Origin: Bacillota bacterium
GTDB lineage: Bacteria > Bacillota > Clostridia > Christensenellales > Aristaeellaceae
Assembly: GCA_023443705.1 (NCBI GenBank)
Contig: JAEZTD010000142.1
Location: 1-5,696 of the forward strand
Direction of reading: 5' to 3'
Length of the DNA: 5,696 nt
Positions 5,331 to 5,696 of the stretch are shown piece by piece (positions within the stretch are counted from its first letter, which is position 1; every line of letters begins with the position of its first letter). The position numbers and the translations under genes were made by a program. The notes beneath the pieces are model-generated. The model was given only the letters and a program-made list of their open reading frames with translations, searched no databases and was not told the origin of the DNA.

Positions 5331-5359
5331 ATTATAGCACATATTCTGCCAAAGCAGAA
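5331..5359 (-). promoter_or_regulatory. Extended -10 promoter of the YitT gene with a small dyad at -35
   Basis: The minus strand reads TGCTATAAT (5339-5331), a perfect -10 with the TGn extension. The -35 at 17-bp spacing is poor (TTCTGC, 5359-5354), as is common for extended -10 promoters. A 6-bp inverted repeat, TTCTGC (5344-5349) and GCAGAA (5354-5359), covers the -35 and the upstream half of the spacer; it could be a regulator site or chance. Transcription would start near 5324, inside the unused upstream open frame. Confidence 0.7.
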
Positions 5360-5460
5360 GCGGGATATGCCTCTATAACGGGCGGAGCCTTCCGGCCCCT
5401 CAGGAAAGGTGCTGGACGAAAACCTCTGAAATTCTCTGGCATCGCAGTTATTAAGGAAGC

Positions 5461-5482
5461 GGCCGAAGATCATTCTTCGACC
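5461..5482 (-). terminator. Hairpin at the stop codon of the mazF-like gene, possible weak terminator
   Basis: GGCCGAAGA (5461-5469) and TCTTCGACC (5474-5482) pair except for one position, a G-U wobble on the minus-strand RNA, around a 4-base loop that contains part of the stop codon. Only a scattered T-rich stretch follows, so termination would be weak. Confidence 0.3.
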
Positions 5483-5696
5483 GCCAGCGATACCCGGATC
5501 GCTTGATTGACCTTTTCCATCGTCTCCGGCGGCAAAATGCCGATGCGTTCCCGAAGCCTTCGCTTATCCAGCGTGCGCATCTGCTCCGCCAGCACCACCG
5601 ACGGTCGGGCGAGGCCGGAACCCGAAACCAGCACATGGGTTGGAAGGCGCGCCTTGTCGATCTGGCTGGTCAGCGCCAACACGACCACGGTGGGGC
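5470..5696 (-). CDS. mazF: MazF/PemK-family mRNA interferase toxin, C-terminal part, cut by window edge
   Basis: The visible 74 residues match the C-terminal two thirds of EndoA/MazF. They contain PTVVVLALTSQIDKARLPTH, then a strand with SVVLAEQMRT, then DKRRLRERIGILPPETMEKVNQAIRVSLA. The LALT threonine corresponds to T48 of Bacillus subtilis MazF, one of its two catalytic residues. The catalytic arginine and the N-terminal RGD-type start would lie beyond 5696. MazF toxins are ribosome-independent endoribonucleases that cut mRNA at short sequences and are held inactive by a MazE antitoxin, normally encoded just upstream; that gene would be outside this window. The full protein is normally about 115 residues. 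The YitT gene 173 bp downstream has its own promoter, so the two are probably separate units. Confidence 0.9.
   Translation of the reverse strand, partial: PTVVVLALTSQIDKARLPTHVLVSGSGLARPSVVLAEQMRTLDKRRLRERIGILPPETMEKVNQAIRVSLAVEE

Noticed and set aside
4874..5506. Plus-strand open frame of 210 codons opposite the YitT gene
   Set aside because: Its composition is low-complexity His/Gln/Arg, it has no ribosome binding site or domain, and it runs across the YitT promoter and the mazF stop.

Overview
The window is a compact, GC-rich (roughly 60% by eye) chromosomal segment. It most likely comes from a high-GC Firmicutes/Clostridia-type bacterium. This rests on the gene families present (a DUF1836 regulator, a YitT-type membrane protein with a C-terminal DUF2179 domain, an EndoA-like MazF, a Udk-type uridine kinase), strong purine-rich Shine-Dalgarno sites, and consensus sigma-A type promoters. 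I cannot name the genus. I see no phage, transposon, CRISPR or RNA gene.

Left block (1-1833, minus strand): transcription runs leftward from a promoter at 1840-1868 through a DUF1836 helix-turn-helix protein, then tryptophanyl-tRNA synthetase (trpS), then a Y_phosphatase3-type protein phosphatase that is cut by the left edge. The phosphatase probably starts at a GTG overlapping the trpS stop codon, so the three genes look like one operon.

Divergent control region (1834-1950): two near-consensus promoters stand back to back, each with TTGACG and a 17-bp spacer. A 26-bp near-perfect palindrome lies between them and covers the -35 of the leftward promoter. It is a natural candidate operator for the DUF1836 protein. 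The rightward promoter drives an SGNH/GDSL hydrolase (1951-2664).

Middle (2665-3377): a uridine kinase (udk) follows. In the short gap, a GC-rich hairpin with a T-run, the udk -10 box and the udk ribosome binding site are superimposed within about 40 bases. The 269-bp gap between the convergent udk and SDR genes (3378-3646) has no credible gene but is packed with small inverted repeats, including two long adjacent hairpins.

Right block (3647-5696, minus strand): a MazF/PemK-type mRNA interferase enters from the right edge (C-terminal two thirds). Next comes a YitT-family membrane protein starting at TTG with its own extended -10 promoter, then a classical short-chain dehydrogenase. No stretch longer than 300 bases lacks a gene.

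Most genes are familiar housekeeping or accessory families, and I did not find a clearly novel multi-gene system. The most interesting signals are regulatory: the palindromic divergent promoter beside the uncharacterised DUF1836 gene, the stacked terminator/promoter/SD element before udk, and the hairpin cluster at 3398-3593.
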